Source of the DNA: Kondoa malvinella
Taxonomy: Eukaryota > Basidiomycota > Agaricostilbomycetes > Agaricostilbales > Kondoaceae
DNA: 64,000 bases
NCBI GenBank assembly: GCA_039545315.1
Contig: BCIM01000006.1
Span: forward strand, 1,046,986 to 1,110,985
Direction: 5' to 3'
Of this stretch, positions 33,188-46,454 are shown one piece after another. Position 1 is the stretch's first letter, and every line of letters begins with the position of its first letter. The notes under the pieces were generated by a model. It saw only the letters and a list, made by a program, of their open reading frames with translations, searched no databases and was not told where the DNA came from. Both the position numbers and the translations under genes were made by a program.

Positions 33188-33416
33188 GATGGCTCCTTGT
33201 TGAGCATAGAAAGGGCTTCGTAATAATCGGCCGTGGAATTCCAACAAGCCAGTGAATGCCGACGAAAGTCGTTTCGTACGAGAGGCAAGAGAGAACATCA
33301 GATCTCTACATATCCGGTGCTAAGGAACATCATCTTGAACGTGTTCTGCCTCCTTCGCATAAATCCGTGAGTTCAGCTGCAGCGTACAGCATCCATTTCG
33401 CTAGCCATCCAACTAA

Positions 33417-35602
33417 TCACACACTCGCAAACGCCTCTTGAGCTCTCCTCTGGGCAACCTGCAACCTTTCGACTTTAATCTCCAAACCTCTGATCAAGTT
33501 ATCCCGCTCTGCCAATTCCTCTTGCAGACTTGCGATTTGAGCCTTGAGCGCGTCTTCATTCCCATTTGATGGCGATGCAGCAGTAGGCGAAGGCAGTTTC
33601 GCAGGTGGAGAAGCCGTTCTTTCGACAGGTGAAGGTTTCGAGCGTTCAATGGGTGAAGATTCGCTGGAAGCAGGCAAGACAGCTTCTTTGATCTTGCTGA
33701 AGGTAGATGTAGCAGGCGCAGGGGAAGGCGCAGATTGGCTTCGAGTAGGTGTAGGCTCAGTAGGCGTGTACGCAGCTTGGGCAGGTGGAGGACCGCTTGA
33801 GGTGCTGCCGCTCTCGAGGTCGAGGTAGATGGGCGACTTGGTAGTGCCAGAGAAGAACTCTTTTGCTGATAGAGCGGGTTGAGCGGAAGGTGCGGGCGGG
33901 AAAATGTCGGTTTGGAACGCCTCGGACTGGATGACATATCAGTAGAGTTGCAATGTCAGCTATAGAGAAGTCAACCTTTCGTGGCACAATGAAACTGATA
34001 GGGTCAACAGCGTTGCTCGAGACCTGTCGTTCCAACGCAGTCATCGAATCAAAACTTGTCTGATGAAAACCAGTACAACCGACCTTGTAAGCCCTGGCAA
34101 TCTCATGCTCGCCAACATTCAGACCCCTTCTGGGTAGGAAAGTCATGCCTCTTTGCGGTTCAGCAGACTTGTACTCGGTCAAATAGAGCAGGTCGTCCTT
34201 TTCGTATTCGTAATATCGGACATTGCCATCACTGTCGTCGTACATGTCCACCAGTCAGCCTCAGCAGGCAAACTGGATGAGATAGTGACCCTTTTCCAGC
34301 CAAGAAGAGAATGTTGTTATCGCTCCAGAAGGGCATCAAGGTTCCAGAAGAGGTATCAATCGTCATCTGCTTGATGGGTTTCTCCAGATTGCCGCTATCC
34401 CAAAGGAAGACTTGACGATCCGACATTCTACTGAAACCAGTCGTGACGATGCGATCGTGCGTTCCCAACCAGCACACTCTAGAACCTTTCACACCCGTAT
34501 GGCTATCTGCAACGCTGACAGGCGCACTACCAGCTCGCACATCAAACAGTCGGAGCTTCTTGTCTTTGCATGTAGTAGCCATCAAAGCACCAGTAGAGTT
34601 GAAAGCGAGGGATTGAACCATATCAGGATGAGCTTGCAGTTCAATCTGCGCGATTTGAGCTTCTACATCCCAAATTCGGATGTCGGCGGAAGCGGAAGCG
34701 AGGACTCCAGAAGCGGTAGGATGCCACACGACGTGACCGGCTTTTCGTCCGCCGTGAGTAAGGTTGGTAGGCAGCGGTTTGATGTCTTCTACTTCTTCAC
34801 CCTCGGTCCAGGCAGCTTCAAGTTGTGCGTCGTCGATGCGGGTAATCTGGACGCGACCTGCGGTCACAGACCTTCTTCAGTCCCGCTTAGGAAACAGAAG
34901 ATGATGCGGACGCACTGTCTTCACCAGCTGAAGCGATGATCTGATCGTCGAAAGGGTTCCAAGCGGTATCAAGCACAGGTGCGGCGTGTGCGCGGACAAG
35001 AGGATAACTGTAGATTACAGAGCTTCAGTGAGCAAGCTAAGCTCGCTTCCAAAGTCTTGACCTACACATCTGGTACTTTGCCGCTATGCGACAGCGGGAT
35101 GACCTGGAAGGCACCTGTCCAGCTGGATGAGCGGAATGCAACATGTTTCAGGTGATTAAGTACCTCCGCCAGATACTTGCGCTGTGCATTAGTCCTTCTA
35201 GATCAGCTCGAGTACATCAAATAGCCAGACCGAACTCACAATTGACAGCTATATACTTTGGGTTGGCAGTGACGAGGTTCGTGTCCCATCTGTGCAGTTA
35301 TCAAACTAGTCCCTTGTTCAGTACTTGGGCACTCACGCGGATGCACTGATCTTGATGTTATCAAACGTGTTTTCCTTCTTGGCTGCCTGACCAAAGGTAT
35401 GCCTGTATACAGTGAAGGATATTCAGCCATGTGCTGCAGAGCGAACCAACTTGCGTACCGGTATTTTGATGGACTGAACTCAAGGCGTCATGTCAGGCTC
35501 GCTTGTCTTGCAAGCTGCAATTCAACTGACCGAACAAAACGACTGTATGCACGAAGCGATCTAAGCTGTATGACAGCAATAGCAGCTCCTGACATACCTC
35601 AT
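33417..35602 (-). CDS. CRN1: coronin, actin-binding WD40 protein
   Basis: A cortical actin regulator that bundles filaments and inhibits Arp2/3. The N-terminus is spread over tiny exons on minus: 35602-35598 (ATGAG), 35542-35531 (12 nt), 35473-35459 (15 nt), then 35402 onward. Together they read MSRFVRPSKYRHTFGQAAKK, an almost perfect coronin signature. WD repeats follow (HGGRKAGHVVWHPTASGVLASASAD is one block, then LRLFDVRAG, RQVFLWDSGN), then the conserved FLPRRGLNVGEHEIARAYK region and IVPRK-SEAFQTDIFPPAP. A Pro/Ser-rich linker leads to a C-terminal coiled coil (EDALKAQIASLQEELAERD) for trimerisation, stop at 33417-33419. No microtubule-binding motif as in yeast Crn1 was recognised. Confidence 0.93.
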
Positions 35603-35964
35603 GCTGCACAAGCCTTCGCGCTAAAGGGTGTCTGTTTGGCTGATAATGCGAGAAAGGCGATTCACGGGATTTCAGAAGAGCTTATATACTCTAGACAGCA
35701 GTGAAGCAGTAGATGAGTGGGTAGCGAGGCTGTGATAAGCTTGACAAGCACGACTCGAAAGCGGAGGTGAGAAGGACGAGCCCTCGTCACAAGCCTCGTC
35801 GACTTAAGCTACCCACTTATCGTGTTAAGTCTTCAGCTGACAAGATCGTGACGCGGCCTCTCCCTGTTGCTCTGCAGTGGCATCTCTCTAGTCCCGCCGA
35901 GCAGTACCACTTCACTTTTCACACAGAATACGACAGCGCACGCAAATTGGATCGCTGAACAACC
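35603..35964. promoter_or_regulatory. divergent promoter between coronin and Rpt2
   Basis: 362 bp. A TATA-like GAGCTTATATACTC lies at about 35679-35692 between the two outward-facing starts. I see no proteasome-associated control element of the yeast GGTGGCAAA form. Confidence 0.45.
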
Positions 35965-37811
<1,847 letters not shown>

Positions 37812-38180
37812 TTGGCTGCTTGGCAGCACTTCGACGAACGGATGTGGGGACCGGCGAGCGAGTTCTTTTGCAAATGCATACATAGTCCATAGCTACCAAT
37901 TCACAGACATGACAATGACAGTTGATAATTGCTCGGCTGACTGCTCACTCCCATACCGCGATATACCCAAACGAGAACGACTGAGAGCTGAGCTCTGAAT
38001 TGATACCACGAATGCGACATCGCTGTGCAGCAGAGCATACTATACTTGCAAGTACAACGCTCGAGTAGACGAGTCGGCAAGAATTAGTCGCGCGTGATAC
38101 TATCGTCGTGGCCTGCTTCGACCTGCTTTGGAATTAGCCTTTGATCATTCTGTTATCTTCACAAGCACACAGAAGCCAAG
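37812..38180. promoter_or_regulatory. intergenic region before RAD2
   Basis: 369 bp on the plus side between the Rpt2 stop and the Rad2 start. It contains the Rpt2 3' UTR and the Rad2 promoter. No gene or clear motif seen. Confidence 0.45.
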
Positions 38181-41100
38181 ATGGGTGTACATGGTGCGGC
38201 TGACGTGACAAGACCCAAATTGCTGATGCTGACCAAGATCTCTGCGCAGGACTCTGGCAGCTCATCAACCCCGTAGCTCGGCCTATGGCACTAGAAACGC
38301 TCGGTAACAAGAAGCTAGCTATTGATTCTTCCATCTGGGTGTATCAATTTCAACTCTCTATGCGTGACAAAGAAGGTCGAGCATTAGACAACGCGCACAT
38401 TCTTGGTTTCTTGCGTCGTATCACAAAGTTGCTCTACTATGGCATCAAGCCTGTGTTTGTCTTTGACGGTGGTGCACCTGTCATCAAGCGAGTCGCTATC
38501 TCTGAGCGAAAGAAGAGGAAACGCGGAGGTGCTGAAGGATTGAAGAAGACAGCTGAAAAGCTGCTAGCTGCTCAGATGAGGAAGGCTGCGGTGGAAGACA
38601 TGCAGAAACGTCAGCAGATGGAAGAGACGGGCGATTACATTGGCGAAGATGCGTTGTACCAAGATGATCTAGAGCCTGGCATCCAACCAAGAGGCGCACC
38701 TGCTCAAACCTTTCTCGCCAATGACGACAATCCTCCTCCAGCAAAGAAGAAGAAATACGTGCATCGAGATCAGTATGCTTTGCCTGAATTGGAAGAGTCG
38801 ATACAAGCCAAAGCTACTTTGCAAGACCCCAGAATGGCTACTGAAGCAGAGTTGAGGGACTTTATCGATGATTTGAGGCCAGAGGATTTCGATGTAGATG
38901 GTGAATGGTTCGCTGGGCTGTCAACAGAAGTCAAGTATGAAATCATTGGCGATCTGAGGTCAGTCTGCTCAGCTGTACTCGCTGTGGACCAAGTTGCTAA
39001 AACCTGGATGACAGAATCAAGTCCCGACAAAACAATCACAAGCGAGTCGACCAAATGCGCCAGGCTGCTACGCCGCTCGATTTCTCCAAATCTCAGATCA
39101 AGTACCTCATGCAGCGCAATGACCTGACCCAGAAACTTCTCACTGTCAGCGACGACATTTCTAATGCCAACATTTCCATTCCAGTCCGGATAGCGAGCGA
39201 GCGCAACAAGTCTTATGTGCTGGTCAAAAACGATGCTGCTTTAGGCGGAGGATGGGTATTGGGTGTGCGCGATCCAGCACCTCAAGGGAGCAAGTCCTCG
39301 CCTGTCAAGATAGACGTCACGACGGAGAGCGACACGACCCACTCTGAGAACGAATCTGAAGACTTTGAAGCCGTTCCCATCCCAGAAGCACCAAGACATT
39401 CCTCGCCCGATCCGATAGAAAGGAAGAGACATGCTTTTGAAGCCATCCAGCGTCGGTATGCTCCTGTTCAGCAAGAAGAGGAAGACGATTCGGCCATTTT
39501 TGACAGACCGCCTCAACCAATGGAAAATCCGCTCTTTGCTACTTTCGATGACGGACCTCCTCCAGCACTGAATGACTCTCTACTTGCTGCTGCCGATCAA
39601 GATCCATCTTTACTTGAAGATATTCGCCGAGAATTGATCAAATTTGACAATGCAGCTTCGAGCAATAGTAATTTCCCTGAAACTTTCGGATCGCGTGCAA
39701 ACACTTCTTGGGCGACAGCTTCGTCAAACAACAGTCATCGGCCCATCGCATCTGGGTCTGGATCTAATTCTCACCAGCAAGGGAGTCCTTCAACGAGCGA
39801 TGACGACTTCGATGAAGTCGTTGTACCTACACCTCAGAAACCAAAAGCTGCCCCAACACAGATCGATGACTCGGATTCGGACATATCAGTGGAGGAAGTG
39901 CAACCTCAGCGGGAAATGAAGAGTCTACCGAAACGAGCGAGATCGCCTTCGCAAGAGAAGGGCAAGCAGACTGCTGTGCGTCAGGCTACTCCGACAGCTC
40001 GATCAAGTCCTGTACCTGCTGCTAGTGGAAGTCAAATCCCTGGTGGTGTAGTACAGCGAGATTATGCTTCTCGGCCTGCTCTTCCCAGTCGGTTATCTTC
40101 GAATCACCGTAATGCTCGGACTCAAGCTGATCGGCCTTCACCATTGCGAAAATCTCAGCAGGCCTCGCATGCTTCTTCAATTTATACGAGATCATCTCCT
40201 CTTCCTACACATGCAGCGATTCCTTCTGCGAGCTCAGCGCGTCCATCTCCTTTCCCCTCGATCAGTCGCTATAGCAGCCAAGACGGATCTGGCGACGTCG
40301 ATTTTACCAGCGCAGAATTCGATCAGGGTCCTTCGCTCATTGACGCTGCCTTGGCCGCTAATGATTCGGACTCGGATCGAGAACGGCCACAATCGCCTGT
40401 GAAACCTCAAGTATCTTCATCACGCATGGACTACCCTCCTCGAGCTGGAACGTCTGTCGAGACCGGTCGCATTGCAAAGCAGAACGTCTCGCAAGCTGAC
40501 GCCGATGGAATGTTTTCGCTGGAAGCCAGCTACATGCCTCTGACTTCTGACGCGCCTCGTTCTCCGATTTTTCAGTCTCCAGCACCGTTGGCCGAGACAA
40601 TTGAACACTCGACCACGCCCACAGCAGCTGCCTCAATACCTCAAGGGCCTCAAAATCCTGTCCTTCCGCCCGAGACAATACCAGACCCTTTCATCCGTAA
40701 AGTCGCTCCGCCGGAAGTAGCACCTCAAGACCCGACTGCGCAATTGGAATTGCAAGAAGAGCGAACAAGAGCCATCAGTCCCGATCAGGCTGACGAGCCA
40801 GCAAAGACCACAACACCTCAATTGCCCGATGAGGAAGATGAAGACGCCATTGCATGGTCCCCAAGTCCTTCGCCACCACCTAGGTCCGCTCCTTCTGCTG
40901 CGCGGACTTCCAAAGTACCGGCGCAATCCTCAAGTCACGGATCTAGCTTTGATCCTACTGCGCTGGAAGACTTCCCTCTAGCCGCGCCCGGTCATGAGCT
41001 GAGCGACACAGAGCCGGATGCTTTGGAAGAAGAAGAAGCTCAGAATCATGCAAACTTGTTGGCGGAAGAAGGGCACTTCAGCACGCTGTTTGAAGACTTG

Positions 41101-42785
41101 CGCAAACGGGACCTCAACGAGATGTCGCACGAGCTCGATGCGGAGATTAGGCAGCTCAATCAGCAAAGGGTGAAAGATCGTAGAAATGCAGACGAAATTA
41201 CCACCCAAATGTCCAAAGACATTCAGGTGTGTTTCCTCTCCTGTAAACATCTTACCCATGCTGATTAGCGATTAGCGTATGCTTGCTCTCTTTGGTCTGC
41301 CTTATGTGACCGCACCCATGGAAGCCGAAGCGCAATGCGCAGAACTAGTGCAACGTAATCTCGTTGACGGCATCATTACAGACGATTCCGATGTCTTTCT
41401 CTTCGGCGGTACTCGAGTCTATAAGAACCTCTTCAACCAGAACAAATACGTCGAATGCTACCTCTTGTCTGATCTGGAGCGCGAATTTAGCTTATCGCGA
41501 GAAAGGCTCATCCAGCTTGCACATTTCTTGGGCAGCGACTACACTGAAGGCTTACCGGGCGTCGGACCAGTGATTGGCATGGAGTTGATGAATGAGTTCG
41601 CGGGTCCGAACGGCTTGATGGAGTTTCGCAAGTGGTGGACAAAAGTACAGAAGGGTCAGGATACGCCAGAAGACAACAAGTCGGCTTTCCGAAGGCGATT
41701 CGTGAGTCACACAGCCAGAGTACAAAAGCTGTCTAATGTATTCGATAGAAAAAGTCAAAGAAGAACCTGTTTCTTGACGAATCTTGGCCGAGTCCAGCTG
41801 TGGTGAGTCAAATCCGTCACCTCAATACCAGGCTGAATTTGCCTCAGGCTGAAGCTTACTGGAAGCCTGAAGTGGACTCTAGCGACGGCCGCTTCGAATG
41901 GGGCATCCCGGATCTGGATGGCTTGCGAAGGTATGTCAGACATGGGCGGCGCCCGAGGTTGCTGACTATCCAGTAGCTACTTGGCTGAAGTTCTCGGTTG
42001 GGGAGCGCACAAAGTCGACGATCTGTTGACGCCTCTGATCAAGAGGATGAATCAAAGAGTGAGCTCTTCCGTAGCTCTTGATCTCTCGTATACTGATCAC
42101 GATACTCACAGAATCAAGGCGTTGCAAACATGCAAGGAACGCTGGACAAATTTGTGCGTCTATCGACGCGTCTAGCATATTGTCACTGATTTCAAAGTTA
42201 CTAGTTCGAAGTTACTGGCGGGACGGGACGTTTCGCTCCGCGTTCAAAGTACGTTCGCTCTGACTCTGTACACGCCTGCGGCTGATCTATCTCTGCAGGA
42301 TTGGCTATCATAGCGCACGGCTGCAGAATGTCATCAAAGAATTCCGCAAGACTACAAACAACCCGAATCGCGACGCAGAAATCAAGTCAGACAGCTCTTC
42401 TGAGGAAGAGGTGCGTCCTAAACCAATCAAGCGGCGAAGCGCTACGAAAAAGAAGTCTTTCTCGAATTCACCAGCTGTCAGTCGCAAGAATTCGTCTTCA
42501 CCTGCTATTTCTCTAAAAGCTTCAACATCGCCTACCGTGACGCGCCCAAACACCAGACAAGAAGTGCCTCAAGCACAAGAATTACCGCAGCAACAAAACG
42601 AGCCAGCGCCTCCTCGGCCAGCACCTGCTCAAGCTGCCAACTCGCATGGACCGCCCCCAAAGAAGCGACAGATGAAAGCCGCACCTACTCAACCAGGCAT
42701 TAAACCACGCAAGCTCGGCTCTAGACGCACTCGCAAAGAAAGAAAAGAGCTCGAGATTGCTTCTGACGACTCTGGTTTCGATTAA
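38181..42785 (+). CDS. RAD2: Rad2/XPG structure-specific endonuclease
   Basis: The 3'-side incision nuclease of nucleotide excision repair. The first coding exon is 13 nt (38181-38193), joined over a 56 nt intron to read MGVHGLWQLINPVARP. The N-domain is clear (KKLAIDSSIWVYQFQLSMRD, VFVFDGG). A ~740-residue acidic, Ser-rich spacer follows, with phosphorylation-type SP sites. The I-domain follows after an intron at 41227-41275: MLALFGLPYVTAPMEAEAQC, DGIITDDSDVFLFGG, and the helix-hairpin-helix region FLGSDYTEGLPGVGPV. Metal-binding acidic residues are in place. The C-terminus has TLDKFFEVTGGTGRF, a possible PCNA-binding segment, and a basic tail with GSRRTRKERKE. About 1,390 residues, slightly longer than human XPG (1,186). 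Confidence 0.95.
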
Positions 42786-43071
42786 CGATGTACTATATTT
42801 CGCATACTTTTGATACCTGGCATGTAGATATCTGCATTGTACAATTTTGGCATTCCATACAAAGTTTTGGCTCTCGTCAAGGAAGCGGTGCTCTACAATG
42901 CGATAAGACTTTCCGGAATGATCGCGCATTTATGCAAGAGCAGCCTTGTAATATGGTACTGCACGATTGCATTGCCCTTTCAAGGCGCCTATCGTCGAGA
43001 TAGGCCAACAAATGCAAATTCGTGCATCCGCTCCTCTTCCTTGTCCAACCGTGTCGTGTCTTACCTTTTCA
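42786..43071. other. short intergenic region
   Basis: 286 bp between RAD2 and the PDH E1 beta start, same strand. It contains the downstream promoter; an in-frame ATG at 43012 could lengthen the E1 beta presequence. Confidence 0.4.
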
Positions 43072-44821
43072 ATGTCTGCCTTACGAGCGGCTAAAAGCTG
43101 CCTTCAGCCTGCTCTACGCAGCAGCAGCTCGTCCAAGCTGGCAACGTCGCCCATCTCAATCCCGCATCAAAACTTATCTTCCGTCGCTCAAGTTGGCAGA
43201 AGGGCAGCTTTATTGAATGCAACTTCGACAATAACCAACCAGAAAAGACATGCGAGTGAATCATCTAATGGATCTGTCGAGGTCCGTCGCTTTTACATCG
43301 AGTGTTTGTTGGGTGCTCATGTTGCTTTGGGGTGTTCAGATGACAGTGCGAGATGCGTTGAACGAAGCTATGGCTGAGGAAATGACGCTCGACAAGAACG
43401 TCTTCGTCATGGGAGAGGAAGTAGCGCAGTACAACGGAGCTTACAAGGTTCGAAGCATGGCGGTGATTTGAGGTCGTGCTCATCAACTCCCACCCTTAAA
43501 CAGATTACAAAGGGTCTACTGGATCGATTTGGCGCTGACCGGGTTATCGACACGCCTATCACGTCAGTATCATTCGCTAACCAGTCAAGACTCGCACTAA
43601 CAGAAGCTGTGCTCACAGAGAGGCTGGTTTCGCTGGTATTGCAGTAGGAGCAGCATTGGCAGGTCTCAGACCAGTCTGCGAGTTCATGACCTTTGTGCGT
43701 TCTAGCGATATCGTTCCCTGGGTGTCTTTGCTTACCATGTGCTTTTAGAACTTTGCCAGTGCGTTGATGAAGGGCGATGTCGGGCAACTGCTCATGCATC
43801 CTTCATTGTGGCACAGTGCAAGCTATCGACCAGATTGTCAACTCTGCAGGTAAAACTTACTACATGTCAGGTGGTAATGTCCCGTAAGCAAAATTTTGGT
43901 TGATAAGGTTTCATTCTGACGACTGCGCCCTTACAGATGTCCAGGTAGGACGGAGCCTTGCATGTCTTGTACCGGACTGAGCGAGGAGTCCCCCTACAGT
44001 CGTCTTCCGTGGACCAAATGGTGCAGCCGCCGGTGTCGCAGCCCAACATTCCCAAGATTACGCTTCGTGGTAAGCTTGCATGACTCTGAAACAACTTAGA
44101 TCGTACTGATCACCGACAACTTGCAGGTACGGTCAAGTCCCAGGTCTCAAAGTCATTTCACCCTACTCTGCCGAAGATTGCAAAGGTCTATTGAAAGCCG
44201 CTATTCGCGACCCCAACCCAGTCGTCTTCCTCGAGAATGAAATCATGTACGGTCTTTCCTTCCCCATGTCAGCCGAAGCGCAAAGGGACGACTTTGTGCT
44301 TCCGATTGGAAAAGCAAAGATTGAAAGGCAGGGCAAAGACATTACGCTCGTTGCGCATTCGAGGATGGTGCATTTGAGCTTGGAGGCTGCTGAGATCTTA
44401 AAGAAGGAGGATGGTGTTGAGGCTGAAGTCATCAACCTCCGGTCGATCAGACCTTTGGACTTGGACTGCATTATCAACTCGGTCAAGAAGACAAACAGGT
44501 GGGTCAGAAGTGTCGCATTGAATCTTGTATTGATGTTATCGACGCCTTTCCTACAGGCTTGTGACCGTAGAAGGTGGATTCCCTTCATACGGCGTTGGCT
44601 CTGAAATCTCTGCCTCGATTGTTGAATCATCGGCATGGGACTAGTAAGTTCTCTGCACCGATCTGGTACTATACTGACATGTATGCAGCCTCGACGCGCC
44701 TATCGAACGTGTTACTGGCGCTGATCTGCCGACACCTTACGCTGAAGTCTTGGAGAACTTTGCTTTCCCTCAGACCGAGACCATCGTCAAGGTCGCTCGT
44801 AGATCGTTGTACCGCTCATAG
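43072..44821 (+). CDS. PDB1: pyruvate dehydrogenase E1 component beta subunit, mitochondrial
   Basis: A subunit of the mitochondrial pyruvate dehydrogenase complex. I take the ATG at 43072 ([19 protein letters not shown]): a basic Ser/Ala presequence ending near KRHASES, then [85 protein letters not shown], and [18 protein letters not shown], all typical of E1 beta. It ends [20 protein letters not shown], stop at 44819-44821. About nine introns; two exons are tiny: 43749-43758 (10 nt, AACTTTGCCA) and 43937-43944 (8 nt, ATGTCCAG), the latter completing [13 protein letters not shown] as in yeast Pdb1. Roughly 400 residues. Faces the HMG-box gene tail to tail. Confidence 0.94.
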
Positions 44822-45018
44822 GGCTTAGTATTCTTTGGGGTTGCAATGCATTTCATCACTTGATTATGCCTTGTGGGGTTAGCAGTAGTGACGTGACAGG
44901 CGACATTGCAACAGCACTGAAATTCGGGGGAGAGCAAAGAAGGGCACCGAGTCTTACAAGCCCACTATTATAAAGAAAACTGCAATCACATCAACCTGAT
45001 TCAAGAACCCTTCTCTCT
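44822..45018. other. convergent tail spacer
   Basis: 197 bp between facing stop codons of the PDH E1 beta and HMG-box genes. A GGGGAGAGCAAAG purine stretch is the only visible feature. Confidence 0.4.
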
Positions 45019-46200
45019 TTACGCCTGCTTCTCCCTCGCATACGCCTCGACCGCCTCTTTATAACTAGCCAATCCTTCCTTTGCCAAATCTTGGTAAGGC
45101 TGTTTCTCCGCGTCGGTCATAGCACGCCATTCATCACCCGCTCTCCTTGACGCGGCAGTGACTCCTGCCAAATTCGGTCTGAGTGCAGTTCCGTTCTTGC
45201 TAACGGGAGTACCGGCGTCTGTTGCTGATAGAGCTTCAGACTTGGTTTGCTCTAACCATGCAGCGTCGCCTCGCTTCTCGTCTAGGTAGATGAAGAAAGC
45301 CGAAAGTGGTTTCTTGGGTTTTAATGGATCGCTAAGAAACACGGGCTGAGCTGGTGCATCTACCATCATAAACGAGGAGACTCACATGAGGTTCTTCTTG
45401 TGCGATTTGCCGCTCTGTCTTTGTGCCGCTCTCGCCAAGTTCTCAGACTTGATTTGTTCCGGTGTCAAATTGGCTAAAGCGACATCCAAGTCTCGCTTGT
45501 ACTGAGCTTTCACACCTTCTAGACGGGTAGCGAGATCCTATGGCGCGTTAAGTGAGCATCAATATTGTTTCAAGCAATGTGAACATGGGGAAAGACGGAC
45601 ATCCTTTTCATTCTGAGATAGCTGGCGGTAGTTTGTAGCTATTTCCTGACTTGCTTTAGCGACGCTGAACTTTTCGCCTTCTGGAAGAGCTGCCTTGAAG
45701 GCCTGTGCGTTCAAGATCACATAAGTCTATTTGCCAAAGCTAATACCTCAATGCTGGACGCACGGGTATCTGGTCTTCCAAATAAAGTACCCATGCATTG
45801 TTAATGCGTTTAGGTAGCTTGACGCGCGCAGGTTTGACCTTCTTGGGTGCTATACTCATCTTGTCAGCCAGCTTCATGCTGCAAAAGGACAGGACGCACC
45901 AACTGCCTTCTTGGGTTTCTTTAGAGCCGCTTTAGCCTTCTTCTCTACTTTCTTCTTTGGAGCTGCTTTCGCTTTAGGGGTTTTCGATGCTGCCGCTTTG
46001 GCCTTTGGAGCTGCTCTCGCCTTCTTTGGTGTGACTAGATGATCTGAGTCGGTTGAAACTGCTTTCTTTGTTGCCTGAACAGGTGTAGCAGTAGAAAAGG
46101 AGCGCAAGACGGGTAAAGCGAGGGATGGCTGGAAGTTGCGCGACACCGTGCTCGATATCGTTCTGTGGACGCTTCGAGATAATTGTATTGGACGGAACAT
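45019..46200 (-). CDS. mitochondrial-type HMG-box DNA-binding protein
   Basis: The N-terminus MFRPIQLSRSVHRTISSTVS (ATG at 46198-46200; two upstream in-frame ATGs exist at 46215 and 46260) looks like a mitochondrial presequence. It is followed by a Lys/Ala-rich, histone H1-like segment with repeated KAAPKK/KAKAA units. Two HMG boxes follow: the first degenerate (PARVKLPKRINNAWVLYLED, VAKASQEIATNYRQLSQNEKD), the second clearer (DPLKPKKPLSAFFIYLDEKR, then AGDEWRAMTDAEKQPYQDLA). This matches Abf2/TFAM-like nucleoid proteins, which package mitochondrial DNA. The second box carries an insert of about 25 residues (SEALSATDAGTPVSKNG) between helix 1 and helix 2. Stop at 45019-45021, about 325 residues. 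Confidence 0.75.
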
Positions 46201-46345
46201 CTTGTGACTGAGCATCTTTGAAGAAGGCCGTGCGTGTGTTTCAGAAGGTGCCTCTTGCAAGGTTGAAGCGGCTGCTCAAGACTGAGCAAAGGACTTGTAG
46301 CCACATTAGGTCACCGGCATTGCCGAGCCGACCTTTGTTTTGATT

Positions 46346-46366
46346 CTTCTCTCTCTCTCTCTCTTG
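46346..46366 (+). repeat. (TC)n microsatellite in a divergent promoter
   Basis: About ten TC units lie between the HMG-box gene (minus) and the disordered protein gene (plus), ~90 bp before the plus-strand ATG at 46455. CT runs are common in fungal core promoters and slip easily. Confidence 0.85.
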
Positions 46367-46454
46367 TCTCTCGTAGCCAACAAGCGAGCGTAGGACAGAC
46401 AACAGAGAGCGAATACATGATTTAAGATTGCAAGCCACCGATTTGGGCTCTTCA

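Noticed and set aside
41779..41810. Premature end of Rad2 in the I-domain region
   Set aside because: The frames continue through canonical short introns to the basic tail at 42785.
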